From Flavobacterium sp. (GTDB lineage Bacteria; Bacteroidota; Bacteroidia; Flavobacteriales; Flavobacteriaceae): DNA of 64,000 nt. Positions 33,554-43,056 of this stretch are shown here, piece after piece. The stretch lies in contig NZ_JAIXSL010000004.1 of the NCBI RefSeq assembly GCF_027484705.1, forward strand, positions 56,996-120,995, given 5' to 3'. Both the position numbers and the translations under genes were made by a program. The notes beneath the pieces were generated by a model, which worked only from the letters and a program-made list of their open reading frames with translations, had not been told where the DNA came from and ran no database searches. Position 1 is the first letter of the stretch. Each line of letters begins with the position of its first letter.

Positions 33554-36094
33554 ATGGCAATGAAAAAAATTAATTTTGGTATAGACCTGGGCACTACAAA
33601 TTCCGCATTGGTAAAGGTAAACCAAGGGTCGTTGATGGTATACAAAAGTGAATTCCAGAAAGATACGACACCGTCGTGTGTCAGTTTCAACAAAAAAGGA
33701 AATATCAGGGTCGGGGATGGAGCGCTCAATGGTTTTCGCAGTGATATGAGGCTCGCCTTGCGGAAAACCGATGACAATACTTCAAATACCTTTCTGGAAT
33801 TTAAAAGGACAATGGGCACTGACAAGGTGTATTACAGCTCCAATGTCAGCGAACAGTTCTCTTCCGAGCAATTGTCAGCGGAAGTCCTGAAAAAGCTAAA
33901 GACTTATGTCGATAATGAAACGGTTGATGCAGCTGTAATCACAGTGCCCGCAAAATTCCGGCAGAACCAGCTCGACGCCACGCAAAGGGCAGCAAAACTC
34001 GCCGGATTCAAGTATGTGGATTTATTGCAGGAACCCATAGCGGCCTCCATAGCTTACGGATTGGAAAGCAAAAACCTGAATGGCTTCTGGATTGTCTTTG
34101 ATTTCGGAGGAGGAACATTTGATGCCGCACTCATGAAAGTAGACCAGGGCGTCATGAAGGTCATAGATACCGAAGGCGATAACCACTTGGGCGGTAAGAA
34201 TATCGATTACCAAGTTGTCGATGAGATATTCTTTCCTTTCCTGCGCAAAAACTACCAGATCCAGGAACTCGAAAACAATCCGCTAAAAAAAGCACTGTTG
34301 CGTGATGCTCTGAAATCATTGGCCGAAGAAGCCAAAATCCAGCTCAGTGTAAAGGATAAGTATGAGATTCTGACCGACGAGCCTATCTGTCTGGATGATG
34401 TCGGTGAGGAAATTGAAGTTGACCTGCAGCTTGACGTTGCGCAGTTCCACGATGTAGTGAGGCCTATATACCAAAGGTCTGTCGATATCATCAAGACAAT
34501 ACTGGACAGGAACAATATGTCCAAAAGCCAGCTCAATACGATAATACTCGTAGGAGGTGCCACCTATTGCAGGCTCATCAGGGAAATGCTTGCCGCGCAG
34601 ATTTGCCCGAATGTAGACACCAGTATAGATCCTATGCTCGCCATAGCCAAAGGTGCGGCCGTGTATGCCTCTACAAGGGATGCACAAATTACCGATACCA
34701 ACAATGATGCTCAGCAACCATACCAGCAGCGAGATTCCAACGACATCTTGGAACTTGATATCACCTATCCAAGCACAACGACAGAAATGGAAGTAAAGGT
34801 TGGGATTAAAATCCTCAACAAAGACGAGAAGAACTACAGCTATCAATTGGCGCGCAACGATGGTGCCTGGACAAGTGAGACCATTAAGTTCAATAACGAC
34901 AGGGCAGTTTTATCGGTGCTACTACTCAAGGACACCATCAATACATTCAAAATAACCATGATATCAGATCAGGGCGATATCGTAGCTTTCCACCCAAACT
35001 ATTTCTCCATCATACAAGGAATGGATATCGCCAATGCCACATTGCCCTATTCGATCTGTATCGATGTATTCAATTCCAAGCGCCAGGCAGATTTATTAGC
35101 GTTACTCCCAGGACTTGAAAAAAACCAAAAGCTTCCGGCCAAAGGGAAAGCGCTGTTCTATACACCATCTGATATCAGGCCAGGACACAATGAAGACAGG
35201 ATAGAAATTACGATTTATGAAGGCGATCCTGAAACCCGCGCGGTCTATAATGAACCCATAGGCAAACTTTCTGTTACCGGAGAGCATGTAAACCGTTTCA
35301 TTCCGGCACATCAGGAAATAGAGGTCATGCTTGAAGTGGACAGTTCGCGCAGGATGAAGTTGTCGGTTTATTTGCCTTATATCGATGAATCGATCGATTT
35401 CGATTTGCCTGAGATGAAGCAGAACGAGTATGATTCCGAGAATATCGTGGCCGAGATCAATACTGCTAGGGACGAGCTTTTCCACCTTAAGGGAGAACCA
35501 AAGCAAGGGCAAAACGAAAAGGTCCTGAAACTTAGCAACGAGCTCGATGTCATCAATACGCTATTGCAAAACAGCGCGAATGATTACAATACTAAAACCC
35601 AGGTTGTGGAGCGGCTACGCGAAATCTGCATCATAATCGATAATTTGAAATACCAGAACGAATGGCCTAAAGTCGAAGAAGTATTGCGCGAAGGGTTTGA
35701 AAGCATGGGCGAGATCATCCAGACTTATGGCGATGAGAACCATGCAAAACAATTTGCGTTGCTGCAGAAAATGGCCAATCAGATATTGGTTACAAAGGAT
35801 ATTCCCAATGCTAAGTTGCTCATAGAAAAAATTATGGATTTCAGGCAGGAATTGATCAACCGCAATCCGCAGTCATGGGTATATGCACTAGAAAACTTTG
35901 AGATGCAGTTTGACCTTTATTCCTGGAATGACAGGCAATTGGCGAAGGACACCATGGATTATGCACTCCAGAATATAAGCAACGCTGCCGTAGTGAAAAG
36001 TTCTGTCCTCAAACTGTTTTCCTTATTGCCAAACGAAGAGAATGAGGAAATCCTGAGACCAATTAAAAATAATTACAAACCACGGATGAATTAA
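33554..36094 (+). CDS. Hsp70/DnaK-family ATPase
   Basis: 846 residues (start at 33554 or the ATG 33560). The actin-fold ATPase domain is complete: phosphate 1 'FGIDLGTTNSALVKV', 'TVPAKFRQNQLDATQRAAKL' and 'LLQEPIAASIAYG', phosphate 2 'FDFGGGTFDAALM', adenosine loop 'IILVGGATYCRLIREML' (about 335). A beta-sandwich and a long helical C-terminus of about 230 residues follow, much longer than in DnaK and without an EEVD-like end. It is a specialised Hsp70, not the housekeeping one. It is flanked by J-like and GrpE-like genes, so the operon carries a full ATPase-cycle set. Confidence 0.9.
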   Translation: MAMKKINFGIDLGTTNSALVKVNQGSLMVYKSEFQKDTTPSCVSFNKKGNIRVGDGALNGFRSDMRLALRKTDDNTSNTFLEFKRTMGTDKVYYSSNVSEQFSSEQLSAEVLKKLKTYVDNETVDAAVITVPAKFRQNQLDATQRAAKLAGFKYVDLLQEPIAASIAYGLESKNLNGFWIVFDFGGGTFDAALMKVDQGVMKVIDTEGDNHLGGKNIDYQVVDEIFFPFLRKNYQIQELENNPLKKALLRDALKSLAEEAKIQLSVKDKYEILTDEPICLDDVGEEIEVDLQLDVAQFHDVVRPIYQRSVDIIKTILDRNNMSKSQLNTIILVGGATYCRLIREMLAAQICPNVDTSIDPMLAIAKGAAVYASTRDAQITDTNNDAQQPYQQRDSNDILELDITYPSTTTEMEVKVGIKILNKDEKNYSYQLARNDGAWTSETIKFNNDRAVLSVLLLKDTINTFKITMISDQGDIVAFHPNYFSIIQGMDIANATLPYSICIDVFNSKRQADLLALLPGLEKNQKLPAKGKALFYTPSDIRPGHNEDRIEITIYEGDPETRAVYNEPIGKLSVTGEHVNRFIPAHQEIEVMLEVDSSRRMKLSVYLPYIDESIDFDLPEMKQNEYDSENIVAEINTARDELFHLKGEPKQGQNEKVLKLSNELDVINTLLQNSANDYNTKTQVVERLREICIIIDNLKYQNEWPKVEEVLREGFESMGEIIQTYGDENHAKQFALLQKMANQILVTKDIPNAKLLIEKIMDFRQELINRNPQSWVYALENFEMQFDLYSWNDRQLAKDTMDYALQNISNAAVVKSSVLKLFSLLPNEENEEILRPIKNNYKPRMN

Positions 36095-36154
36095 ACTCTA
36101 ACGCAATCTAGAATGATTTATGAGCTTATTTATTAATCCCTTAATTAGCTAAAA

Positions 36155-36475
36155 ATGGAAGATGTTAAAAATCAGGATTTGGTACTCTACAATCAGGTAG
36201 TGGATATGAAAAGAAACGGCAAGACTAAAGCTGAAATCAAATTGAGCTTGACAGAACAGGGCATTGATGAGGTCAAATGCAACGAAATCCTCGGCAATGT
36301 CTACCGTTACGATGATAAAATAAAAAGTTCTGAGTCTTCAGGCAATATAGGTTGGGGATTATTTCTGATATTAGTAGGGGTAATTGCAACGTCAGCTTCC
36401 GATGGGCATACGGTTTTTTATGGGGCCATCCTTGTTGGGATTTATAAATTGTTCAAAGGTTTTTCGCAAAACTAA
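36155..36475 (+). CDS. Small membrane protein
   Basis: 106 residues: a charged helical N-terminus ('YNQVVDMKRNGKTKAEIKLS', possibly a small helix-turn-helix) and one or two C-terminal membrane segments ('IGWGLFLILVGVIATSASDG', 'VFYGAILVGIYKLFKGF'). It sits between the Hsp70 and patatin genes with 60-bp and 27-bp gaps. No family recognised. It could anchor or modulate the phospholipase. Confidence 0.6.
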   Translation: MEDVKNQDLVLYNQVVDMKRNGKTKAEIKLSLTEQGIDEVKCNEILGNVYRYDDKIKSSESSGNIGWGLFLILVGVIATSASDGHTVFYGAILVGIYKLFKGFSQN

Positions 36476-36502
36476 AATCAAACTTTTAATTCAAAGGATA
36501 AT

Positions 36503-37690
36503 ATGGAAACAACATTTTCTTCGCGTTGGGGGCATTTGGCCCAGAGATATGAAAAGCAGCAACCCAGAAAAATATTGTCGCTCGATGGTGGCGGGATACG
36601 TGGCGTATTGACACTCGAAATCCTGCTCGAACTCGAAACGCAACTAAAAGCCACTTCAACAAAAAAAGAAGATTTCAGGCTTAGCGATTACTTTGATTAT
36701 ATCGGCGGAACCAGTACAGGTGCTATTATTGCTGCCGGATTATCAATTGGGATGTCGGTTACTGAATTGCTTGATTTTTATGAGAAGCGCGGTGAAGCAA
36801 TGTTCGATAAGTCTTTTCTGTTTAAAAAAGTCAAATCTTTTTATAAAGACGGACCGCTTCTGAATGAATTGAAAAATACGTTCGGCACCGGAAGCATCGA
36901 TATTCTCTCTGCAAGCGAAAAACCTTTTAAAACACTTTTGTTGGTGGTAACGATGAACAGATCTACAGATTCTCCATGGCCCATCAGTAATAATCCCGAC
37001 GCCAAATATAACAACAAGGAAAAAAACGATTGCAATCTCAAAATACCGCTATACCAACTGGTTCGTGCAAGTACTGCGGCACCGGCATATTTCCGGCCTG
37101 AAACCCTGCAATGGGATCCTGCCGATCCTGATAAAACCTTTGTTTTTGTTGATGGAGGCGTTACACCATACAACAATCCCGCTTTTCTGATGTATCGTAT
37201 GGCAACCCAAAGTCCGTATAAATTAAACTGGCATACTGGTGAAAAAAATCTGCTGATTGTGTCGGTCGGAACAGGATCGGCGGCAAGTCCGGGGGTGTAT
37301 GACAATCTTTTGGAGACACTGACGGAACTCCCGACCAATCTCATGTATGCGATGCAGACCGATCAGGACATTAATTGTCGTACCGTCGGGCGTTGCATAT
37401 ATGGCGCTCCAATCGACCGGGAATTGGGAGACCTAATTCCACTGGATGCTAATAATAAAGCACTGCCGTTAGATAGTGACGCGAACCGCCATTTTAGTTA
37501 TGTTCGTTACAATGCTGATCTGAGTCAGGAAGGATTGAATGCCCTCGGACTTGATGATATCGATAGTTCCGAAATCAGAGCAATGGACAATGTTAAGAAT
37601 ATTACTGACCTCAGACTTGTAGGAAGGATAACCGCAAAGAAACAGGTAAAAGTAAGCGAGCATTTTATTAATTTTAAGAACGAATCCTAA
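36503..37690 (+). CDS. Patatin-like phospholipase
   Basis: 395 residues. Oxyanion hole 'LSLDGGGIRGVLTLEIL' (about 28), nucleophile elbow 'YIGGTSTGAIIAAG' (Ser in GTSTG, about 74), and the catalytic Asp in 'FVDGGVTPYNNPAF' (about 215). Patatins hydrolyse acyl chains of membrane phospholipids; as defence effectors they permeabilise the cell. No CD-NTase gene is present, so this is not CBASS; activation must come from another part of the operon, such as the TIR or Hsp70 proteins. The start follows a 27-bp gap and 13 bp separate it from the next gene. Confidence 0.92.
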   Translation: METTFSSRWGHLAQRYEKQQPRKILSLDGGGIRGVLTLEILLELETQLKATSTKKEDFRLSDYFDYIGGTSTGAIIAAGLSIGMSVTELLDFYEKRGEAMFDKSFLFKKVKSFYKDGPLLNELKNTFGTGSIDILSASEKPFKTLLLVVTMNRSTDSPWPISNNPDAKYNNKEKNDCNLKIPLYQLVRASTAAPAYFRPETLQWDPADPDKTFVFVDGGVTPYNNPAFLMYRMATQSPYKLNWHTGEKNLLIVSVGTGSAASPGVYDNLLETLTELPTNLMYAMQTDQDINCRTVGRCIYGAPIDRELGDLIPLDANNKALPLDSDANRHFSYVRYNADLSQEGLNALGLDDIDSSEIRAMDNVKNITDLRLVGRITAKKQVKVSEHFINFKNES

Positions 37691-37702
37691 AATTAGTAAT
37701 CC

Positions 37703-38290
37703 ATGCATACACTTTTGTTTACCGGGCATTTGATTGATTCAAAAAATAGAAAATCACCACGCTTTCCCGCAGAAAAGGAATCGTTGGTCAAAGATGCGAT
37801 GACAAACCAAATTATGGAAATCAATGCCCAGTTCACTAATCTCATAGGCATTGCAGGCGGAGCTAGTGGTGGTGACATATTATTTCATGAAATATGTGCT
37901 ATGCTAAACATCCCGACGGAAATCTATCTTGGACTTTCGGTTGAAGATTTCATGTCTGAATCAGTTTCCCCCGCTGGAGCGCATTGGGAAAAGCGATACA
38001 TGAATCTCATTGATACATTGCCAGTGCACATTTACAAGGGCTTGAAGGAAGGTGAGAACGTATGGGAGCAAACCAACCTCTGGATGCTGCGCAGCGCCAT
38101 GAAAGACGGACCCAGGCAGGCAACCCTGCTAGCACTATGGGATGGTAAAGAAGGAGACGGCCCGGGCGGTGTGGCACATTTCATTGAAGCCGCAACGCAA
38201 TCTGATGTTAAGGTCAAAACAATAGACATTAAATGTATTATAGATAGACTGCATATTGCATCAGAAACAGTAAACAAAGCAAAAAAATAA
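37703..38290 (+). CDS. Rossmannoid, SLOG-like protein
   Basis: 195 residues. 'LLFTGHLIDSKNRKSPRFP' at the start, a glycine-rich loop 'IGIAGGASGGDILFHEICAM', then 'PTEIYLGLSVEDFMSESVSP' and 'TLLALWDGKEGDGPGGVAHF'. This pattern is familiar from the N-terminal parts of proteins with TRAFs-binding/TPR domains and looks like a nucleotide-binding Rossmann fold of the SLOG/LOG type. SLOG domains are thought to bind or process NAD-derived signals, which would link it to the TIR proteins. Eight bp before the TIR-TPR gene. Confidence 0.6.
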   Translation: MHTLLFTGHLIDSKNRKSPRFPAEKESLVKDAMTNQIMEINAQFTNLIGIAGGASGGDILFHEICAMLNIPTEIYLGLSVEDFMSESVSPAGAHWEKRYMNLIDTLPVHIYKGLKEGENVWEQTNLWMLRSAMKDGPRQATLLALWDGKEGDGPGGVAHFIEAATQSDVKVKTIDIKCIIDRLHIASETVNKAKK

Positions 38291-38297
38291 ATAAATT

Positions 38298-39584
38298 ATG
38301 ATACATCCGGAATTATTAAAATTCGCACCTGAACCCACGCCGTTAATCAATGGCAATCTATGGCATGTTTTTCTTTCTTATCGCTCGGTAAACAGGTCTT
38401 GGGTTTTAAACCTCTATGATATACTGACGGAATTAGGACACAAGGTTTTCTTAGACCAGTATGTTATGAAATCCGGGGATATATTGATAGAACAGCTCGA
38501 AAATGCGTTGGAAAAAAGCCAAGCTGGAATCCTTGTTTGGTCGAACGAAGCAAGGGATTCAGAGTGGGTCAAAAAGGAATACTATACCATGGAAAGTAAG
38601 GTCACCAAAGACAAATCATTTCATTTTGTCCCCCTAAGGGTAAATCAGGTGAGTTTGCCACTTTTCGCGAGTAACAGGATTTTTATTGATTTTTCGGCAT
38701 ATCCTGACGGGCCGAATGGCGGTGATCTGATAAGATTGTTGCATGCGATTGTCGGTCAGCCTTTGAGCGCGGCCGCGGTTAAATTCTCAAACGAGCTTGA
38801 CGAATCCTCCGAGATGGCTTCTGCACAGGTCAATGCATCGATAAGGAATGGCAGGGATGAAAGATTGTTGCAATTGTTTGATGCAGGTGGCCTTCCATGG
38901 GAAACATCAGCGGCACTCGGCTGTAAAGCCGCGAATGGTTTGATTAGCCTTAAAAAATATACTGAAGCAATAACGATGCTCGACAAGCTTGAAAAAGCAT
39001 TCCCAAAATCATTAAGACCCAAACAACTGAAAGCTTTGGCATTAGCAAGAAGAAATGAAGGAAATGACGCTGAAGATTCGCAAGAAATTTTGGGTATCCT
39101 CAAAAGGCTCAATTATTTAGATACGGAGTCGTCGGGCATTTATGCAAGGACATGGATGGACCGCTATGAAAAAAGCAAAGACATCAATGATCTGCTGCAA
39201 TCTCGAACGCTCTATGCCGAGGCTTTTGAAAGATCTCCGGATGATTATTACACGGGGATTAATGCAGCAGCAAAAAGTATTTTCATTGGTACAGATGAAG
39301 ATATTGCAACGGCATACGATTATGCGGATCGCACTCAAAAAATTGTAGGTGATCAGATGGTTCCCGACGATTATTGGAAAACCGCGACTGTAGCAGAAGT
39401 GATGTTGATTAAAAAGCAATATAAAGAAGCGGGGGCAATGTATGCAGAAGCCATTCAAATCGAACCAAAATCTTTTGGAAGTCAAGAATCTACAAAAAAA
39501 CAAGCCTTAAGATTATTAGAAAAACTAAAAGCCACCGAAGAGGAAAAATCATGGGTATTGGCTGCGTTTAAGCATTTGAATTGA
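38298..39584 (+). CDS. TIR domain with TPR/TRAFs-binding-like region
   Basis: 428 residues. Residues about 18-150 are a TIR domain ('LWHVFLSYRSVNRSWVLNLY', 'GHKVFLDQYVMKSGDILIEQ', putative catalytic Glu in 'DSEWVKKEYYTME'). Residues about 200-425 are helical repeats ('GLISLKKYTEAITMLDKLEK', 'YKEAGAMYAEAIQIEPKSFG') like the TRAFs-binding (DUF4071) solenoid. The adjacent SLOG-like gene encodes what is fused to such a solenoid in other proteins, so the two probably form one complex. No signal peptide; cytoplasmic. Confidence 0.82.
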   Translation: MIHPELLKFAPEPTPLINGNLWHVFLSYRSVNRSWVLNLYDILTELGHKVFLDQYVMKSGDILIEQLENALEKSQAGILVWSNEARDSEWVKKEYYTMESKVTKDKSFHFVPLRVNQVSLPLFASNRIFIDFSAYPDGPNGGDLIRLLHAIVGQPLSAAAVKFSNELDESSEMASAQVNASIRNGRDERLLQLFDAGGLPWETSAALGCKAANGLISLKKYTEAITMLDKLEKAFPKSLRPKQLKALALARRNEGNDAEDSQEILGILKRLNYLDTESSGIYARTWMDRYEKSKDINDLLQSRTLYAEAFERSPDDYYTGINAAAKSIFIGTDEDIATAYDYADRTQKIVGDQMVPDDYWKTATVAEVMLIKKQYKEAGAMYAEAIQIEPKSFGSQESTKKQALRLLEKLKATEEEKSWVLAAFKHLN

Positions 39585-39632
39585 ACAATTGTCTTGACTG
39601 GATTTGAAATTAATAATTTTAAATTTTGAAAA

Positions 39633-42290
39633 ATGAAAAGAGCATTACCACTATTACTTTTTTTCATATTGTCGAATGCATTCGCCCAACATCCGGAAAA
39701 GAAATGCGATGATGTTTATCATGCGGCAAACAGTCTGTTCCTTAAAGGTGATTATTCGCTCGCGATAAAGAAGTTGTCGGCTTATAAATTGTGCGGAAAT
39801 ACTGCCCAGAATAAACAAGCTGATGAATTGCTCCTTAAAATTTACAACACCGTAAACCAGCAAAAAAAAGAAGCAGAACTTCAAACAAAAATTGCAAGAG
39901 AACAGCAGTATTTAGCAGAAAATAGGGCAAAAGAATTAGAAGTTTCAAACAAAAGAATCACCCAAGCCAATATTGAATTACAATCCGGAAGCCTTGCTAT
40001 TCAAGCCCACGAATTATATGGTAGTAAAGATTATACCAATGCACTAAAGAAAGCATACCAAGCCTATACAATTTATCCCGGAAAAGATGCTATAGGAATA
40101 TTAAAAGCCATCACCAGTGATTCTGACGCTATCTTTTTCGAAAAGCAAAGGAGTGTTTCCGGGAACATGGATTTTTCGTTATCCAGAAATGAAATTACTA
40201 TATCACCCGATGAAAAATTCTTAATTTCGGCCTACCATAACCTTGTTTTTTATAGCCTAACCGACACTATTATAAAGTTTATCAAACCTGTTCAGGAAAC
40301 GATACAACAGCTCTCATTCTCAGGTGACGGAAAAAGTTTTGCAACACTACATAAAAACGGCAAAATTACGATTTGGAATTATCCGGAATGCCGACAGTTA
40401 AGTTTTATAACGCCTGAAGCTAATAAGGATTATCGTGACTATTCAGATCATAAAAATATTGCAATATCCTATGATGGAAGTGAACTCATTTATTCCTGTA
40501 AGGAATCATTGTGTATATATTCTGTAAACGATAATAAAATGAAGGTTTCGCGCATGCCCGGAAAAAAAGAATATCAAATAATGTCAATCATGGTACCTAA
40601 AAAGCAAGACAGATTCTATCTTGAATATTCTGAAGGTTTTCTTACAATGGATTTTAATGGGAATATTATCAATAAAAAACCCACGTTTAGTAATGGTTCA
40701 ACGATAAGCAAATTATCACCTAGCGGTAAATATTTAGCTTTTGCACGATACAATAACGATAGCATTGTCGTATATAACGTTCAAAAGCCGGAGGAACCCG
40801 AATATCGCTTCAAAACAAATAATGGAGGTACTTCGGCAATAGGGTTTTCAGCGGCAGATGATAAAATTGTTGTCGGTTCATACAGTAATGGTAAATCAAT
40901 CTTATATGAATTAGGTGATGATCGTCCAGTTAAAGTACTTCGCAATGAGTCGACCCCAAAAAGCATTGATTTTATAGAGAATGATCAAAAGGTGATAATT
41001 ACTGATTATTCTAATGCGATAACCTGGGTGGTTGAAGAGAACCAAAGAACTCCAAAATGCCATACAAAGTATATCAGCAGCGCATCATTTTCAGCTGACG
41101 GTCAATATATGGTTACAGGTAGTATAGATAATGATGTAAAGCTTTTTGATAAAAGAGGCAAGTTGCTCGATACTTTCTCCCACAGCAGGTATCTTAAAGA
41201 TGCAAACTTAACTTTTGATGAAATTTTAAATGAAACATCAAGAATGTATTTGAGCAGCACGAATGTTGACTATACATCCATTAGCCCTGATGGCAACTAT
41301 GTATTGTTTAAATATTCCAATGGTATATTGCTGATTTGGGATTGCAAAAACAATAAATTCCTGAAGAAGTTTGAGGTTGAGTCTGAAAATAAAAGCAAAT
41401 CATCTATAATTGAGATGCCTCAAAACAGCATCATTTTTTCCGGTAATGGAGAATTTTGTGCTTTCAAAAAGGCAAATGATAAAATCGCATTATATTCTTT
41501 TGCTGACGATAAAGATTTCTATTTCGATATGGAAGATATCGTGTTTTCAAACACTTCCTTTTCACCCGATGGAAAATTGCTGTGCTTTGCCAATTCCGCG
41601 AAAATTAGAATCATAAAGTGTGACAGCAAGGAAACGATCTTCGAAAACATTGTGCCATCTGAAATCGATAAAATTTATTTCACTGATAATGTGAACATTC
41701 TAATCATAAATAAAAGGGGATCGATTTCAATGCACAATTCCCTAACAAATAAAATCATCTTGCTGAAATCCTATATAGCTGAACCGGAATTTGTACATTA
41801 TTCAAACCATGAAATCATAGCAGTTTCAGGATCACATACAATTAAATTGATAGATCTTGCGAGCGATACAGAACAAATAATAACAACAGGCATCGATAAG
41901 ATTACAATGCTTGCCTGGGTAAATGATGCTTATATTGTTCTCGAGAGACAAGATGTTTTAGAAGTATGGAATGTTCCACAGAGAAAAAGGACTGGGATGA
42001 TATATCGTGGCATGTATGATCCAACGCATATTTATCCAATCCTTGATAAAAATCTTATTGCCATAAGTTCTACGGGCTATGACGGTGACAGTGGAGATGT
42101 ATCAATTTATAATTTAAAAGGCGAGCTTCTGCAATATTTTCCTGAAATGACATTTCCTCACAATCCGGAATCGATAGTGACTTCAGATGGAAATTATCTG
42201 CTGGCTGTACCCTGCAAAAAGAAAGAAAACGACGGGACTTTAAAAATATTAACCCTTACCGATAAAATTTTGTCCTATATAAAACAATAA
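39633..42290 (+). CDS. Exported WD40 beta-propeller protein 1
   Basis: 885 residues. Signal peptide ('ALPLLLFFILSNAFAQ'), then an N-terminal helical module with TPR character ('LFLKGDYSLAIKKLSAYK', 'ADELLLKIYNTVNQQKKEAE') and a coiled coil to about residue 130, then one or two WD40 propellers ('ISPDEKFLISAYHNLVFYSL', 'ASFSADGQYMVTGSIDNDVK', 'TSISPDGNYVLFKYSNGILL'). The N-terminal module is paralogous to that of the last gene of the operon. Export places it in the periplasm or outside, so it is a candidate ligand-sensing part. Confidence 0.8.
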   Translation: MKRALPLLLFFILSNAFAQHPEKKCDDVYHAANSLFLKGDYSLAIKKLSAYKLCGNTAQNKQADELLLKIYNTVNQQKKEAELQTKIAREQQYLAENRAKELEVSNKRITQANIELQSGSLAIQAHELYGSKDYTNALKKAYQAYTIYPGKDAIGILKAITSDSDAIFFEKQRSVSGNMDFSLSRNEITISPDEKFLISAYHNLVFYSLTDTIIKFIKPVQETIQQLSFSGDGKSFATLHKNGKITIWNYPECRQLSFITPEANKDYRDYSDHKNIAISYDGSELIYSCKESLCIYSVNDNKMKVSRMPGKKEYQIMSIMVPKKQDRFYLEYSEGFLTMDFNGNIINKKPTFSNGSTISKLSPSGKYLAFARYNNDSIVVYNVQKPEEPEYRFKTNNGGTSAIGFSAADDKIVVGSYSNGKSILYELGDDRPVKVLRNESTPKSIDFIENDQKVIITDYSNAITWVVEENQRTPKCHTKYISSASFSADGQYMVTGSIDNDVKLFDKRGKLLDTFSHSRYLKDANLTFDEILNETSRMYLSSTNVDYTSISPDGNYVLFKYSNGILLIWDCKNNKFLKKFEVESENKSKSSIIEMPQNSIIFSGNGEFCAFKKANDKIALYSFADDKDFYFDMEDIVFSNTSFSPDGKLLCFANSAKIRIIKCDSKETIFENIVPSEIDKIYFTDNVNILIINKRGSISMHNSLTNKIILLKSYIAEPEFVHYSNHEIIAVSGSHTIKLIDLASDTEQIITTGIDKITMLAWVNDAYIVLERQDVLEVWNVPQRKRTGMIYRGMYDPTHIYPILDKNLIAISSTGYDGDSGDVSIYNLKGELLQYFPEMTFPHNPESIVTSDGNYLLAVPCKKKENDGTLKILTLTDKILSYIKQ

Positions 42291-42293
42291 ATT

Positions 42294-43043
42294 ATGAAAC
42301 AGTTGATTCAATACAGATGCTTTGTTTTTTGTGCTACTGGTTTACTTTTTGTTTTTCCTTCATGTAATATCCGTGAAGAAATATGGCTCAATAAGAATGG
42401 TAGTGGAAAATATACTTATGAGATTGTTACCGATCCAAAAGCAACCGAACTGTTTACTTCTAATTTTCCGGCAGAAGGAAAAGCATCCGATGTTTTGGAG
42501 ATCATGTCGCAAAAAGATATTGATACCATATTGCCTCAAAAAGAGTACTCAAATATGCTGCAACCGGCTTTCCCTAATATGTTCAATAAGACAACATTAA
42601 ATTTAAAAAGCGACCATAAGATTCAGGAATTGAAATTCAGGATTCAAATTCCATTTAAGAATATTGCTGAGTTGAATGAAGGCATATCCAATTTCAGGTT
42701 TATGAAACTGTCGATTTTTAGGAACGCTTTCGCAGATACCATAACAAAGGCGGCGCAATTTTATGAATTAAAAGACGGCGCCTTAAAAAGAAATAAAGTT
42801 GAGGATTTTTCAAGAGGGCTTCCTGTTACGCAAACGGATTTGGAATTAGGAAAACTAATGTTCATGAACTCGTATCAAACCATTGTTTTTCACTTGCCTA
42901 ACAAAGTAAAATCGACTTCTTATGTCAATAGAGAAACTGAAGAAGAAACAGTGGAAGTCAAAGAAAAAACAGTGACCGTTAAAATGCCATTCGCAGGCAT
43001 CCTAACCGAAAAAAACAAAGTGACGGGAAAAATAGAATTCTAA
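42294..43043 (+). CDS. Predicted lipoprotein of the TIR/Hsp70 operon
   Basis: 249 residues. The start 'CATGLLFVFPSCNIREEIWL' is a type II signal peptide with a lipobox before Cys 26 or so. The mature part ('NKNGSGKYTYEIVTD', 'KTTLNLKSDHKIQELKFRIQ') is beta-rich without a recognised domain, and ends with a hydrophilic segment. It is 3 bp downstream of the WD40 gene, so the two may form an envelope complex. Confidence 0.7.
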   Translation: MKQLIQYRCFVFCATGLLFVFPSCNIREEIWLNKNGSGKYTYEIVTDPKATELFTSNFPAEGKASDVLEIMSQKDIDTILPQKEYSNMLQPAFPNMFNKTTLNLKSDHKIQELKFRIQIPFKNIAELNEGISNFRFMKLSIFRNAFADTITKAAQFYELKDGALKRNKVEDFSRGLPVTQTDLELGKLMFMNSYQTIVFHLPNKVKSTSYVNRETEEETVEVKEKTVTVKMPFAGILTEKNKVTGKIEF

Positions 43044-43056
43044 TCCAGCAAGCACC

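Noticed and set aside
36503-38290. CBASS system around the patatin gene
   Set aside because: No CD-NTase, HORMA/TRIP13 or Cap2/Cap3-like genes in the window.
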